Origin: Sphingomonas sp. OK281
Lineage (GTDB): Bacteria > Pseudomonadota > Alphaproteobacteria > Sphingomonadales > Sphingomonadaceae
Length of the DNA: 64,000 nt
Direction of reading: 5' to 3'
Assembly: GCF_900115295.1 (NCBI RefSeq)
Contig: NZ_FOVZ01000002.1
Span: 744,001 to 808,000 of the forward strand
Made by a program: the position numbers and the translations under genes. This document shows, in pieces, positions 33,568 to 43,108 of this stretch; position 1 is the stretch's first letter, and every line of letters begins with the position of its first letter. The notes below the pieces were generated by a model. That model saw nothing but the letters and a program-made list of their open reading frames with translations. It searched no databases and was not told where the DNA came from.

Positions 33568-34545
33568 ATGCTTCGCCCGCTGATTCTTGCGCTCGCCCTC
33601 CTCCCCGCGGCAGCCACGAATCGTCCCCCGCCAGCCGACCCGCTCACCGCCACGATCCACACCGAAGACGCCGACCGCTTCGCGACCCTCTTCGCCAAGA
33701 CCAAGGGCAAGCCGACCACCGCGCAACTCAAACGCGACTATCTCGACAAGGGCAGTTTCGGGATCGGCGTCTTCACCCCCGGCCGGATCGTCGACGCGGA
33801 CAATCTCTCGCGCGCCATCGACGCCAACCCGACCCGCTACGCGCAAGCGATCAAGACCTGCCTCCCCGCCGCCAAGGCCGCCACCGCCGATCTCCGCGCG
33901 ATCTATCTCGGCCTCCACGGCGCACTCCCCGACGTTAAGCTCCCGCAAGTCTATATAGTCTTCGGCGCGAACACCTCCGGCGGTACGGCCAAGCCCGGCG
34001 CGCAGGTGCTCGGGCTCGAAGTGCTGTGCCGCATGTCGCCGACGCCCGAGAAACTCCGCCAGACGCTCCGCCACTTCTTCGCGCACGAGACGGTGCATTC
34101 CTTCCAGCAGGACGCCGGCATGACGCTCGCCCGCGACCCGCTGCTCACCGCGATCCTCGTCGAGGGCGCCGCCGACTTCATCGCGCAACTGGTCACTGGC
34201 GAGGAGCCCGACGCCGCCCGCGCCGCCTGGGCCACGCCGCGCGAGGCCGAACTCTGGCGCCAGATGCAGGCCGACATCGCGCTCACCCGCAAGCTCACCG
34301 ACCAGGACGACCCCGAGGAAGGTTCGCCCGAAGCCAAGGCGTACGCGCGCTGGATCGGCAACTACTCCACGCCACCCGCCGACTGGCCACCCGAACTCGG
34401 CTATTGGATGGGCCTGCGGATCTGGCAGCGTTACTATGCCGCCGCACCCGACAAACGCGCCGCGCTGAGGGCAATGCTGGCGGTTCGCGATCCCCGTGCT
34501 ATTCTCGCCGCCGGAACATACAAGCGCCGCGGAGGTTCCCTCTAA
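33568..34545 (+). CDS. Putative zincin metalloprotease, exported (DUF2268-like)
   Basis: A 325-residue protein with an N-terminal signal peptide (MLRPLILALALLPAAATNRP). The zinc motif HETVH (His173, Glu174, His177) lies in RHFFAHETVHSFQQDAGM. A downstream Glu199 in LVEGAADFIAQL is well placed as third ligand, giving a gluzincin pattern like that of DUF2268 predicted Zn-dependent proteases. Substrate unknown. The ATG at 33568 is chosen for the signal peptide; the in-frame extension upstream is repeat sequence. It ends 91 bp before typA. Confidence 0.78.
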   Translation: MLRPLILALALLPAAATNRPPPADPLTATIHTEDADRFATLFAKTKGKPTTAQLKRDYLDKGSFGIGVFTPGRIVDADNLSRAIDANPTRYAQAIKTCLPAAKAATADLRAIYLGLHGALPDVKLPQVYIVFGANTSGGTAKPGAQVLGLEVLCRMSPTPEKLRQTLRHFFAHETVHSFQQDAGMTLARDPLLTAILVEGAADFIAQLVTGEEPDAARAAWATPREAELWRQMQADIALTRKLTDQDDPEEGSPEAKAYARWIGNYSTPPADWPPELGYWMGLRIWQRYYAAAPDKRAALRAMLAVRDPRAILAAGTYKRRGGSL

Positions 34546-34636
34546 AGGCGACGAAATCCCGCTGCATCTTCCCGCGGCGCAACAATTACGCTATGGCGCG
34601 CGCCAACCCCGTTCCTCGTTTCAAGAGAATACATTC

Positions 34637-36481
34637 ATGAGCCTCCGCAACGTGGCGATCATTGCGCACGTCGATCACGGCAAGACGACGCTGGTCGACC
34701 AGCTCTTCCGCCAGTCCGGCACCTTCCGCGACAACCAGCGCGTCGAAGAGCGCGCAATGGATTCGAACGACCTCGAAAAAGAGCGTGGCATCACCATTCT
34801 CGCCAAGCCGACCTCGGTCGACTGGACCCCTCCCGGCGAGTCCGAGAGCATCCGCATCAACATCGTCGACACGCCCGGCCACGCCGATTTCGGCGGCGAA
34901 GTCGAGCGGATCCTGTCGATGGTCGACGGCGTCGTCCTGCTGGTCGATTCGTCGGAAGGCGCGATGCCGCAGACCAAGTTCGTCACCGGCAAGGCGCTGG
35001 CACTCGGCCTGAAGCCGATCGTCGTCGTCAACAAGGTCGATCGTAACGACGCGCGCATCCAGGAAGTGCTCGACGAAGTGTTCGACCTGTTCGTGTCGCT
35101 CGACGCGAACGACGACCAGCTCGACTTCCCCGTGCTCTACGCATCGGGTCGCAACGGCTATGCATCGACCGACATGGACGCGCGCGAAGGCACGCTGATC
35201 CCGATGTTCGAGACGATCGTGAAGCACGTGCCGCCGCCCGCCGTGGAAGTCGCCGGCGTGCCGTTCACCTTCCTCGTCACGCTGCTCGACCGCGATCCGT
35301 TCCTCGGCCGCGTCCTCACGGGTCGGGTCAATTCGGGTACCGTGAAGACCAACCAGGCGATCCACGCACTCGATAACGACGGCAAGATCATCGAGACCGG
35401 TCGTGCGTCCAAGATCATGTCGTTCCGTGGTCTCGAGCGGGTTCCCGTCGACGAAGCCAAGGCTGGCGACATCATCTCGCTCGCAGGTCTTTCGGTCGCG
35501 ACCGTGGCCGACACGATCGCCGACATCACGGTGACCGAGCCGCTGCACGCGCAGCCGATCGATCCCCCCACGCTGTCGATGCGTTTTGCCGTGAACGATT
35601 CGCCGATGGCGGGCCGTGAGGGCAGCAAGGTGACGAGCCGCATGATCCGCGAGCGTCTGTTCCGCGAAGCCGAGTCGAACGTCGCCGTGAAGGTGACCGA
35701 GGCGGCCGATAAGGACAGCTTCGAAGTCGCCGGCCGCGGCGAGCTTCAGCTGGGCGTGTTGATCGAGACGATGCGCCGCGAAGGCTTCGAGCTGGGCATC
35801 TCGCGTCCGCGCGTGCTGTTCGGCGAGGACGAGAACGGCAAGAAGACCGAGCCGTACGAGACCGTCATCATCGACGTCGACGAGGAGCATTCGGGTACCG
35901 TCGTCGAGAAGATGAACACGCGTAAGGCCGAGCTGACCGACATGCGTCCGTCGACCGGCGGCAAGACCCGCATCACCTTCTCGGCGCCGTCGCGCGGGAT
36001 GATCGGCTATCATGGCGAGTTCCTGTCCGACACGCGCGGCACGGGGATCATGAACCGGCTGTTCGAGAAATACGGTCCGCACAAGGGCGCGATCGAGGGC
36101 CGCAAGAACGGCGTGCTGATCTCGAACGGCTCGGGCGAGGCGAACAACTACGCACTGGGTCCGCTCGAAGAGCGCGGCATCCTGTTCGTGGGCCACGGCG
36201 AGGCGCTCTATGAGGGCATGATCGTCGGTGAGAACGCCAAGCCGGACGACCTCGAGGTCAACCCGATGAAGACCAAGGCGCTGACCAACTTCCGTGCCTC
36301 GGGTGGCAAGGACGACCAGGTCCGCCTGTCCCCGCCGAAGCGCGCGACGCTGGAGCAGGCGATCGCGTACATCGACGACGACGAGATGGTCGAAGTCACG
36401 CCGAAGTCGATCCGCCTGCGCAAGCGCTTCCTGGATGCCAACGAGCGCAAGCGGGCCAGCCGGGCTAAGCAGAGCGCCTGA
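34637..36481 (+). CDS. typA: Translational GTPase TypA/BipA
   Basis: A ribosome-associated GTPase of the elongation-factor family that assists 50S assembly and stress adaptation. The 614-residue product has G1 AHVDHGKTT (residues 10-18), G2 region [12 protein letters not shown]3 [16 protein letters not shown] and G4 NKVDR. It then has the domain II/III and TypA-specific C-terminal features [20 protein letters not shown] and PRVLF. The start at 34637 matches homologues ([16 protein letters not shown]); an open frame continues 47 codons upstream but is not conserved sequence. A terminator follows at 36589. Confidence 0.97.
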   Translation: MSLRNVAIIAHVDHGKTTLVDQLFRQSGTFRDNQRVEERAMDSNDLEKERGITILAKPTSVDWTPPGESESIRINIVDTPGHADFGGEVERILSMVDGVVLLVDSSEGAMPQTKFVTGKALALGLKPIVVVNKVDRNDARIQEVLDEVFDLFVSLDANDDQLDFPVLYASGRNGYASTDMDAREGTLIPMFETIVKHVPPPAVEVAGVPFTFLVTLLDRDPFLGRVLTGRVNSGTVKTNQAIHALDNDGKIIETGRASKIMSFRGLERVPVDEAKAGDIISLAGLSVATVADTIADITVTEPLHAQPIDPPTLSMRFAVNDSPMAGREGSKVTSRMIRERLFREAESNVAVKVTEAADKDSFEVAGRGELQLGVLIETMRREGFELGISRPRVLFGEDENGKKTEPYETVIIDVDEEHSGTVVEKMNTRKAELTDMRPSTGGKTRITFSAPSRGMIGYHGEFLSDTRGTGIMNRLFEKYGPHKGAIEGRKNGVLISNGSGEANNYALGPLEERGILFVGHGEALYEGMIVGENAKPDDLEVNPMKTKALTNFRASGGKDDQVRLSPPKRATLEQAIAYIDDDEMVEVTPKSIRLRKRFLDANERKRASRAKQSA

Positions 36482-36588
36482 GGCCAGCGAAGGCGAAGTC
36501 CGGCTGAGCCTCAGGCGCTCGGCCGGCCTCGCCAAAGCGAGGTCCGACGACACGGCTTCGCCGTGTCGCGCTGGTTCGGAAATGCAGA

Positions 36589-36617
36589 AGGGCCGGGGGG
36601 AAACCTCCGGCCCTTTT
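36589..36617 (+). terminator. Rho-independent terminator of typA
   Basis: GGGCCGG (36590-36596) pairs with CCGGCCC (36607-36613), followed by TTTT. A second hairpin (CGACACGGCTTCGCCGTGTCG) lies upstream at 36548-36568. Confidence 0.82.
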
Positions 36618-36656
36618 CGTTCGTGCTAGTATGAAAGGCAGAACAAACCCAATTCT

Positions 36657-36768
36657 TCCCCCCTCCCTGGAAGGGAGGGGCCGGGGGTGGGTCGGCTTCC
36701 GCATCATGGCACGGCTGTGGCTAAAGCTGGCCGACCCACCCCCAACCCCTCCCTTCCAGGGAGGGGGG
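36657..36768. repeat. Family C palindromic repeat, copy 3
   Basis: CCCTCCCTGGAAGGGAGGGG and CCCCTCCCTTCCAGGGAGGG arms; the centre GTCGGCTTCCGCATCATGG is shared with the copies at 40693 and 44365. Confidence 0.9.
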
Positions 36769-36821
36769 AATGGCGGCCTTCACGGCGATGTAGCGAACTA
36801 AATCTAGGCTAAGGAACTGCA

Positions 36822-36885
36822 AGCTCCTCTCCCACTGGGAGAGGAAGAGACGCCGAAGGCGGCGAAGGTGAGGGCACGGTGCGCT
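36822..36885. repeat. Family F-like repeat, copy 3 (degenerate)
   Basis: CTCCTCTCCCACTGGGAGAGG followed by GACGCCGAAGGCGGCGAAGG. With the terminator and family C copy it accounts for most of the 428-bp gap 36482-36909. Confidence 0.55.
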
Positions 36886-36909
36886 ACCGTAAGGAAAGGG
36901 CCCCCACCC

Positions 36910-37581
36910 TCAGGCAGCAGTAATCCGCCCACCCCGCGCCAACATCTCCCCACTCGTCACAATAACCCGATCCCCAAGCCTGACCTGCTCGAAAATCAGC
37001 TTAGCAAACGCAGTCGGCACCCCAACACACCCATGCGTAGCGTACTTCCCATCCATCAACGCGCTGCCATGGATCGAAACCCCATCATTAGTCAGCCGCA
37101 TCATGTACGGCATCGGCGCCCCGTACAGGTTCGACACATGGTGAGCGTCCTTCTGCGTAATCTTGAACACCCCAAGCGGAGTAGGCTTCTCGTCCGCCCC
37201 ATAGATCACGGCCGCCGTCCCGATCTCGTACCCGGCGCGAAAGATCGACAAGGTCTGCGCCACCAGGTCGACGGTAATCACGATCGGCCCCTCGGGTACG
37301 CCCGCCGTATCCCAATAATACGCCCCATGCCGCAAAGGCTCGGGCACGTTCAGCACCCGCTTCACGACATACGCATCGGCCGGTTCCTCCGCAGCGACCG
37401 CAACCGGCTTCGGCGTGACCTTCGCAACCGGCTCAGCAACGGGAGCCTTGGCCACCCGAGCAGGCGCCTCGATCGCCCGCACCTTCACCGGCGACCCGGA
37501 CAAGGCCAGTCCACCGATCAGCACCGCACTCCCGCCAAGCACGGCAAAGGCGATCGCTCGCGTCGTCATCATCCTGCGCAT
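36910..37581 (-). CDS. L,D-transpeptidase (YkuD domain)
   Basis: A 223-residue exported protein. An N-terminal membrane/signal segment (about residues 6-27, TTRAIAFAVLGGSAVLIGGL) precedes an Ala/Pro/Val-rich linker, then a YkuD domain (about 95-215). The active-site motif is SIHGSALMDGKYATHGCVGV, with His171 and nucleophile Cys185. Such enzymes form 3-3 peptidoglycan cross-links or attach proteins to peptidoglycan. The residue after HGCV is Gly rather than the usual Arg/Asn, a variant whose effect I cannot judge. Confidence 0.9.
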   Translation of the reverse strand: MRRMMTTRAIAFAVLGGSAVLIGGLALSGSPVKVRAIEAPARVAKAPVAEPVAKVTPKPVAVAAEEPADAYVVKRVLNVPEPLRHGAYYWDTAGVPEGPIVITVDLVAQTLSIFRAGYEIGTAAVIYGADEKPTPLGVFKITQKDAHHVSNLYGAPMPYMMRLTNDGVSIHGSALMDGKYATHGCVGVPTAFAKLIFEQVRLGDRVIVTSGEMLARGGRITAA

Positions 37582-37790
37582 CGCCGCACCCTATCCGATA
37601 TTCGTAAACATTGCCCAGCAGTGCCGCGCCGCCCGTGTCCCCGCGCGGGACCAACCCCGCCAGCTATACCGTGGGTTAACAACCCGTTCCGAACCAGTTC
37701 AGACCGAATCGCCTAAATCCTGAAACACGGTCGGACACTTATGCGTTTGTCCCAAGCGGACCGGGCGTAACTAGTAACGGAGTTCGGAAG

Positions 37791-38186
37791 ATGAACGGAT
37801 TTTTGAAGAAGGCAGGCCTCGGCGTGGCACTCGCCGCAACGGCTCTGACGGCGGCTGCACCGGCCGACGCACAGCGCTGGGGTCGCGGGGGTTATGGGCG
37901 CGGTTACGGCGGCGGCTGGCACGGTCATCGCGGTGGCGGCAACGCGGCCGGTGCAGCGGTACTGGGCGGCATCCTGGGCCTCGGTGTCGGCGCGGCGATC
38001 GCCAGCAGCAACAACCGCAACCGCGGCTATTACGACGACGGCTATTATCGCGGTCCCCCGCCGCGTGCCTATTACGCCGAGCCGGTGCGGACCTACTACC
38101 GCGAGGATTACCGTCCGCGGTGCTGGAACGAATGGCGGGTCGATCCCTATTATGGCGACCGGGTCGCGGTCCAGGTCTGCAACTGA
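37791..38186 (+). CDS. Small secreted Gly/Tyr/Arg-rich protein
   Basis: A 131-residue protein with a signal peptide (MNGFLKKAGLGVALAATALT, predicted cleavage after ADA). A Gly/Arg/Tyr-rich segment (RWGRGGYGRGYGGGWHGHRG) and a glycine-zipper-like hydrophobic stretch (AAVLGGILGLGVGAAIASS) follow. The Tyr/Pro-rich end contains two cysteines (RCWNEW and VQVCN). Similar proteins are frequent in sphingomonads and other Alphaproteobacteria; function unknown. AACGGAG precedes the ATG. A good terminator follows. Confidence 0.8.
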   Translation: MNGFLKKAGLGVALAATALTAAAPADAQRWGRGGYGRGYGGGWHGHRGGGNAAGAAVLGGILGLGVGAAIASSNNRNRGYYDDGYYRGPPPRAYYAEPVRTYYREDYRPRCWNEWRVDPYYGDRVAVQVCN

Positions 38187-38205
38187 TCTGGTCATCGAAC
38201 AGAGA

Positions 38206-38239
38206 AGCGGCGTCGGGAGCAATCCCGGCGCCGCTTTTT
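38206..38239 (+). terminator. Rho-independent terminator
   Basis: AGCGGCG ... CGGGA / TCCCG ... CGCCGCT stem with a 4-base loop, followed by TTTTT at 38235-38239, 20 bp after the stop at 38186. Confidence 0.88.
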
Positions 38240-38294
38240 CGCGTCGCGTCTTTTTTCTGGCGCGTCCCCGGTGCTTGCCGCTAGACGCGCGACC

Positions 38295-38615
38295 ATGACC
38301 GACACGCCCCACACCCCCGAGACCGAAGCCGCCGCCACCCCGGCCGCAACCGGCGACACGCCGCCCGATCGCCTGTCGATCAACCAGCGCAGCCCGTTCT
38401 TCCAGCAGGACCTGCTCGAACGCGGCATCGGCATACGCTTCAAGGACAAGGTGCGCCACGACGTCGAGGAATATTGCATCTCGGAAGGCTGGATCCGGGT
38501 CGCGCTCGGCAAGAAGGTCGACCGCAACGGCAACCCGCTGACCCTGAAGCTGGTCGGGCCGGTCGAGGCTTGGTTCGAACGTCCGGCAGCGGGCGCGGAC
38601 ACTGACGAGGGCTGA
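38295..38615 (+). CDS. DUF3297-family protein
   Basis: A 106-residue soluble protein. After a Thr/Pro/Ala-rich N-terminus, the conserved part reads PPDRLSINQRSPFFQQDLLE, GIGIRFKDKVRHDVEEYCIS and EGWIRVALGKKVDRNGNPLT. This is the DUF3297 pattern found widely in Proteobacteria. Function unknown; some databases loosely label it glutathione-peroxidase-related, which this sequence does not show. The start at 38295 is chosen because the upstream in-frame codons overlap little beyond the terminator. Confidence 0.85.
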   Translation: MTDTPHTPETEAAATPAATGDTPPDRLSINQRSPFFQQDLLERGIGIRFKDKVRHDVEEYCISEGWIRVALGKKVDRNGNPLTLKLVGPVEAWFERPAAGADTDEG

Positions 38616-38622
38616 CCTATCT

Positions 38623-38730
38623 TCCCCCCCTCCCTGAAAGGGAGGGGCCGGGGGTGGGTAGGCTGCTTGGGATCCACCCGAGCCCGCCAACAGGCCGACC
38701 CACCCCCAACCCCTCCCTTCCAGGGAGGGG
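38623..38730. repeat. Family C palindromic repeat, copy 4
   Basis: CCCCTCCCTGAAAGGGAGGG and CCCTCCCTTCCAGGGAGGGG arms, exactly between the convergent DUF3297 and ABC-F genes. Confidence 0.9.
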
Positions 38731-38743
38731 CGTAAGGAGAAGG

Positions 38744-40612
38744 TTAAGCCTCCACCCCTTCCAGCGCCTCGCTAGCCTCGAGCCACTTCGCCTCGCTAGC
38801 CTCGAGCTTCGCATGCACCTCGGCGCGGCGCTTGCTCAAATCCCCCATCGACATCCGCGAAAACCGCGGCTCCGCAGTCGCCGGATCGACCATCGCGCGG
38901 TCCAGAGCATTGCGCTCCTTGGTGAACTTCGCGGTCTGCTCCTCGATCTCGCGCAGAGCCTTCCGCAGAGCCGCGTCATTACTCTTCGCCTCGGCCGCAG
39001 CCTTCTTGCCCGCCTTCTTGTCGGCCTTCGACGCCGCATCGCCCTTGCCGCCGTCGCCCTTCAGGACGAACGCGATGTAATCGTCGAGGCTGCCGTCGAA
39101 TTCCTTCGCCGTCCCGTCATCGACCAGCACCAGCCGGTCCGCGGTCAGCTCGAGCATATGCCGGTCATGGCTGACCAGCACCACGGCGCCGGTATACGCA
39201 TTGAGCGCCTGCACCAAAGCCTCGCGCGCATCGACGTCGAGATGGTTGGTAGGCTCATCGAGGATCAGGAGGTGCGGCGCATCGCGCGTGATCAGCGCCA
39301 GCGCCAGACGCGCTCGCTCGCCACCCGACAGCTTGCCGACCCGGGTCGTCGCCTTGTCGCCCGAGAACCCGAACCGCCCCAACTGCGCGCGCACGGCGGC
39401 CGGGGTCGCGCCCTTCATCAGGTGCGACATATGCTCGATCGGCGAATCGGTCGGATCGAGTTCCTCGACCTGATACTGCGTGAAATACCCGACCTTCATC
39501 TTGCCCGACGACGACATCTCGCCGTCCATCGGCGTCAACTGCGCCGCCAGCAGACGCGCGAGCGTGGTCTTGCCGTTGCCGTTGCGCCCGAGCAGCGCGA
39601 CCCGGTCGTCGGGATCGAGCCGCATGTTGAGCCGCTTCAGGATCGGCACGTCGGCATAGCCCACCGTCGCCATGTCGAGCGTGATCAGAGGCGGGCGCAG
39701 TTCGGTCGGGTTTGGGAAGCCGAACGACAGCGTCGGATCGTTGTAGCTCTCGGCGATCGGCTGCATCTTCGACAACATCTTCTGCCGCGACTGCGCCTGC
39801 TTCGCGGTGGAAGCCCGCGCGGAGTTCTTGGCGATATATTCCTGCAGCTTCTCGCGCTGCACCGCCTGGTTGGCGCGCGCCGCCTCGATCTGCGCGAGAC
39901 GCTCGGCACGCTGCCGCTCGAACGCGTCATATCCGCCCGGATACAGCGTGATCTTGCCGCCCTGCAGATGCAGGATGTGATCGACCACGTTATTGAGGAA
40001 ATCGCGCTCGTGGCTGACCACCACGATCGTCGCCTTGTAGCCCTTGAGGAAGTCCTCAAGCCACATCACCGCTTCCAGATCGAGATGGTTCGAAGGCTCG
40101 TCGAGCAGCAGGAGGTCCGGCTGCGAGAACAGCAACGCGGCAAGCGCGACGCGCATCTTCCAGCCACCCGAGAAGCTGTCGAGCGTCCGCGCCTGCATGT
40201 CCTCGTCGAACCCGAGCCCCAGCAGGATCTGCGCGGCGCGCGCGGGCGCGGTATAGGCGTCGATCGCGATCAGCCGCTCGTACACGTCGCCGAGCCGGTC
40301 GGGATCCTCGCTCGTCTCGCTCTCGATCATCAGCGCGGCGCGCTCCAGATCGGCTTCGAGCACGGTTTCGAATGGAGTCTTCACGCCGTGCGGTGCTTCC
40401 TGCGCGAGGTACCCGATCCGCGCGCCCTTCGGCATGTCGGCCGAGCCGTCGTCGGGCTCCAGCTGCCCTGCGATCACGCGCACCATCGTCGACTTGCCCG
40501 CGCCGTTGCGCCCGATCAGCCCGACGCGCGAGCCCGGCGGCAACGCGGCGGTGGCGCCATCGAGGATAACGCGTCCGCCCAGGCGCACCGTGATATTGTT
40601 CAGGTTCAGCAT
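38744..40612 (-). CDS. ABC-F family ATPase (YheS/Uup-like)
   Basis: A 622-residue cytoplasmic ATPase with two ABC domains and no membrane part. Walker A motifs are GLIGRNGAGKST (first) and LLGRNGNGKTT (second); signatures are SFSGGWKMRVALA and KLSGGERARLALA. Walker B motifs LLLLDEPSNHLDLEA and LLILDEPTNHLDVDA are both intact. The linker between domains is charged, and a Lys/Ala-rich segment and coiled coil lie at the C-terminus. ABC-F proteins act at the ribosome E-site in translation; antibiotic resistance is not implied. It stands alone between repeats. Confidence 0.94.
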   Translation of the reverse strand: MLNLNNITVRLGGRVILDGATAALPPGSRVGLIGRNGAGKSTMVRVIAGQLEPDDGSADMPKGARIGYLAQEAPHGVKTPFETVLEADLERAALMIESETSEDPDRLGDVYERLIAIDAYTAPARAAQILLGLGFDEDMQARTLDSFSGGWKMRVALAALLFSQPDLLLLDEPSNHLDLEAVMWLEDFLKGYKATIVVVSHERDFLNNVVDHILHLQGGKITLYPGGYDAFERQRAERLAQIEAARANQAVQREKLQEYIAKNSARASTAKQAQSRQKMLSKMQPIAESYNDPTLSFGFPNPTELRPPLITLDMATVGYADVPILKRLNMRLDPDDRVALLGRNGNGKTTLARLLAAQLTPMDGEMSSSGKMKVGYFTQYQVEELDPTDSPIEHMSHLMKGATPAAVRAQLGRFGFSGDKATTRVGKLSGGERARLALALITRDAPHLLILDEPTNHLDVDAREALVQALNAYTGAVVLVSHDRHMLELTADRLVLVDDGTAKEFDGSLDDYIAFVLKGDGGKGDAASKADKKAGKKAAAEAKSNDAALRKALREIEEQTAKFTKERNALDRAMVDPATAEPRFSRMSMGDLSKRRAEVHAKLEASEAKWLEASEALEGVEA

Positions 40613-40692
40613 GGGCGTGCCGTTAGCAGATGCAGCATGGTTTTGCGAGGGGAGGGGTGTCTCATCGCTACGTCTGCCCGAGCCGAGCCGAG

Positions 40693-40803
40693 CCCCCCTC
40701 CCTGGAAGGGAGGGGCAGGGGGTGGGTAGGCTTCCGCATTATCGAACCGTGATGGCTCAAGCCAGCCGACCCACCCCCAACCCCTCCCTTCCAGGGAGGG
40801 GGG
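40693..40803. repeat. Family C palindromic repeat, copy 5
   Basis: CCCCCTCCCTGGAAGGGAGG and CCTCCCTTCCAGGGAGGGGG arms, centre GTAGGCTTCCGCATTATCG. It is first of three repeats filling the 505-bp gap 40613-41117. Confidence 0.9.
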
Positions 40804-40883
40804 CAGACAGTCTCGCTAAACGGGAAGTACCTTGCTGGGCTACGCTTGCGGAAGCGCATGACGAAGCGGGTTTTCTCCTAACG

Positions 40884-40987
40884 CCACCCCGGCGAAGGCC
40901 GGGGCCCAGTTGGAAAGGTGGTCGTAACGAAGCGCAGTCCGCAGTTGGCAACGTCCCCCAACTGGGCCCCGGCCTCCGCCGGGGTGG
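40884..40987. repeat. Family A palindromic repeat, copy 6
   Basis: CCACCCCGGCGAAGGCCGGG and CCCGGCCTCCGCCGGGGTGG arms with the AAGGTGGTCGTAACGAAGCG centre, forward orientation. Confidence 0.9.
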
Positions 40988-41016
40988 TGCAGGTATTGGA
41001 ATAGGGAGCCTCTAAA

Positions 41017-41114
41017 ACTCCCTCCCCTTCAGGGGAGGGTCGGGGTGGGGAACTGCCCCGATCGACACGTCCGCGGAAACGCCCCACCCCAACCCTCCCC
41101 TGAAGGGGAGGGAG
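41017..41114. repeat. Family G palindromic repeat
   Basis: CTCCCTCCCCTTCAGGGGAG and CTCCCCTGAAGGGGAGGGAG arms with inner GGTCGGGGTGGGG / CCCCACCCCAACC. Only copy in the window; it ends 3 bp before the SleB-type gene's stop. Confidence 0.88.
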
Positions 41115-41117
41115 CTA

Positions 41118-42134
41118 TCAGGTTTCGTCCGAAACGACGGCGTCAGAACTCTCACCGCCGCCCATTATCGGAGCCGCTCGCCCACCAACATGGACCCTCA
41201 CCCCAGAAACCAACCGCGTCTGCGCAACCGCCGCCCCTGCAATCGCCGAACCGGAACGCAACACCCCCCGGTGCACCGTCACCCCATGCAACGCATCGGC
41301 CGGCCCCGCACCTGAGTCCGCAACGTCGTCCCGGTTACCATAATGCACCGAAACGCCAGCAACCTGCGCCGCGACCGCCGCCACGCCACCACCGCTAGCC
41401 AAACCAACACCCCGAACCCCAGGCTCGACCCCGGCATAAGCCTGCCGAAACGTCAGCGCCCGCTCCAGCGCCCCCTGCCAGCGATAGAACACATGCGCCC
41501 CAACCGTCGTGATCCGCGCAAGACTCGACGCCCACCAAGGCAAAATGCTCGTCGTATGAAACGACGTCGCCGCCCCGACCGGCGCATACACGCTCCCACC
41601 AAGCGCCGCCGCCGCCACCGCCCGCGCGCGATCCCAAGCCCCCGGCTCGCGCGCCCTGTTCATCGAACCGTCACACGTAAAGCTGAACTGGCACCCGGTC
41701 CGCCGCTCGGCCCCCTGATACACCACCCCGCAAACACTGTTCGGAAAGGCCCGATCGCGCACCCGGTTCAACACCACCTGCGCCACAGCCCGCTGCCCAT
41801 CCTCCGACTGCGACCGCGCTTCGTAATACACTGCCGCCGTCAGGCAGTCGGCCGCACGACTCGCGTCAACGACAGAGTTCGACGTCAGAAACGGCGGGGC
41901 AACGAACGGCGTCGCAGCCGCAAACGGCACATCGGGCATGGCCGTGGCGATCTTCGCGGAGATGTCATCCGGCACATGCAACGCCATCCGGCTCAGCAAG
42001 GCACGCGAGTTCCGCTCAGGCTGCACCCGAGCGATCGCCGCCGGCCGATCCGCCGGCACGCACGACGTCGCCATCACCAGAGCGGGCAGGCTGATCAGCA
42101 CATGGGGATAAAGGCCGTAACCCGACGTCTTCAT
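41118..42134 (-). CDS. SleB-type cell wall hydrolase
   Basis: A 338-residue exported protein. A hydrophobic N-terminus (HVLISLPALVMATSC) may be a signal or lipoprotein sequence. The hydrolase domain (about residues 92-225) has DCLTAAVYYEARSQSEDGQR, with the conserved Glu106, then AQVVLNRVRDRAFPNSVCGV and GCQFSFTCDG. These match the SleB/hydrolase_2 family that cleaves peptidoglycan. The C-terminal ~90 residues carry three spaced G-V-x-V-H-x-G motifs (260-266, 284-290, 311-317) not found in the core family; their role is unknown. Confidence 0.88.
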   Translation of the reverse strand: MKTSGYGLYPHVLISLPALVMATSCVPADRPAAIARVQPERNSRALLSRMALHVPDDISAKIATAMPDVPFAAATPFVAPPFLTSNSVVDASRAADCLTAAVYYEARSQSEDGQRAVAQVVLNRVRDRAFPNSVCGVVYQGAERRTGCQFSFTCDGSMNRAREPGAWDRARAVAAAALGGSVYAPVGAATSFHTTSILPWWASSLARITTVGAHVFYRWQGALERALTFRQAYAGVEPGVRGVGLASGGGVAAVAAQVAGVSVHYGNRDDVADSGAGPADALHGVTVHRGVLRSGSAIAGAAVAQTRLVSGVRVHVGGRAAPIMGGGESSDAVVSDET

Positions 42135-42185
42135 CCCCCCGCTCTACGCCGAGGGATTTAGGGACTGGTTAACGCGGCACCCCTA

Positions 42186-42303
42186 ATCCTCCCCTGCAAG
42201 GGGAGGTGGCAGCCCGCAGGGCTGACGGAGGGGTATCACGCTATCGAAGGGGCGATACCCCTCCGTCTGGCTTCGCCATCCACCTCCCCTTCCAGGGGAG
42301 GAT
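42186..42303. repeat. Family E palindromic repeat, copy 3
   Basis: ATCCTCCCCTGCAAGGGGAG facing CTCCCCTTCCAGGGGAGGAT, with inner GGGCTGACGGAGGGG / CCCCTCCGTCTGGC. It lies between the SleB-type gene and the two-component genes. Confidence 0.9.
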
Positions 42304-42310
42304 CAAGACC

Positions 42311-43104
<794 letters not shown>

Positions 43105-43108
<4 letters not shown>

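Noticed and set aside
34586..36553. Long open frame antisense to typA
   Set aside because: It is a by-product of GC-rich codon use opposite a conserved gene; the protein has no family features and no ribosome-binding site.
38744..40612. Antibiotic-resistance ABC-F gene
   Set aside because: Sequence fits housekeeping YheS/Uup-like ABC-F proteins; nothing points to a ribosome-protection resistance subtype.
38654..40729. Long open frame antisense to the ABC-F gene
   Set aside because: Same shadow effect; it begins and ends in palindromic repeats.
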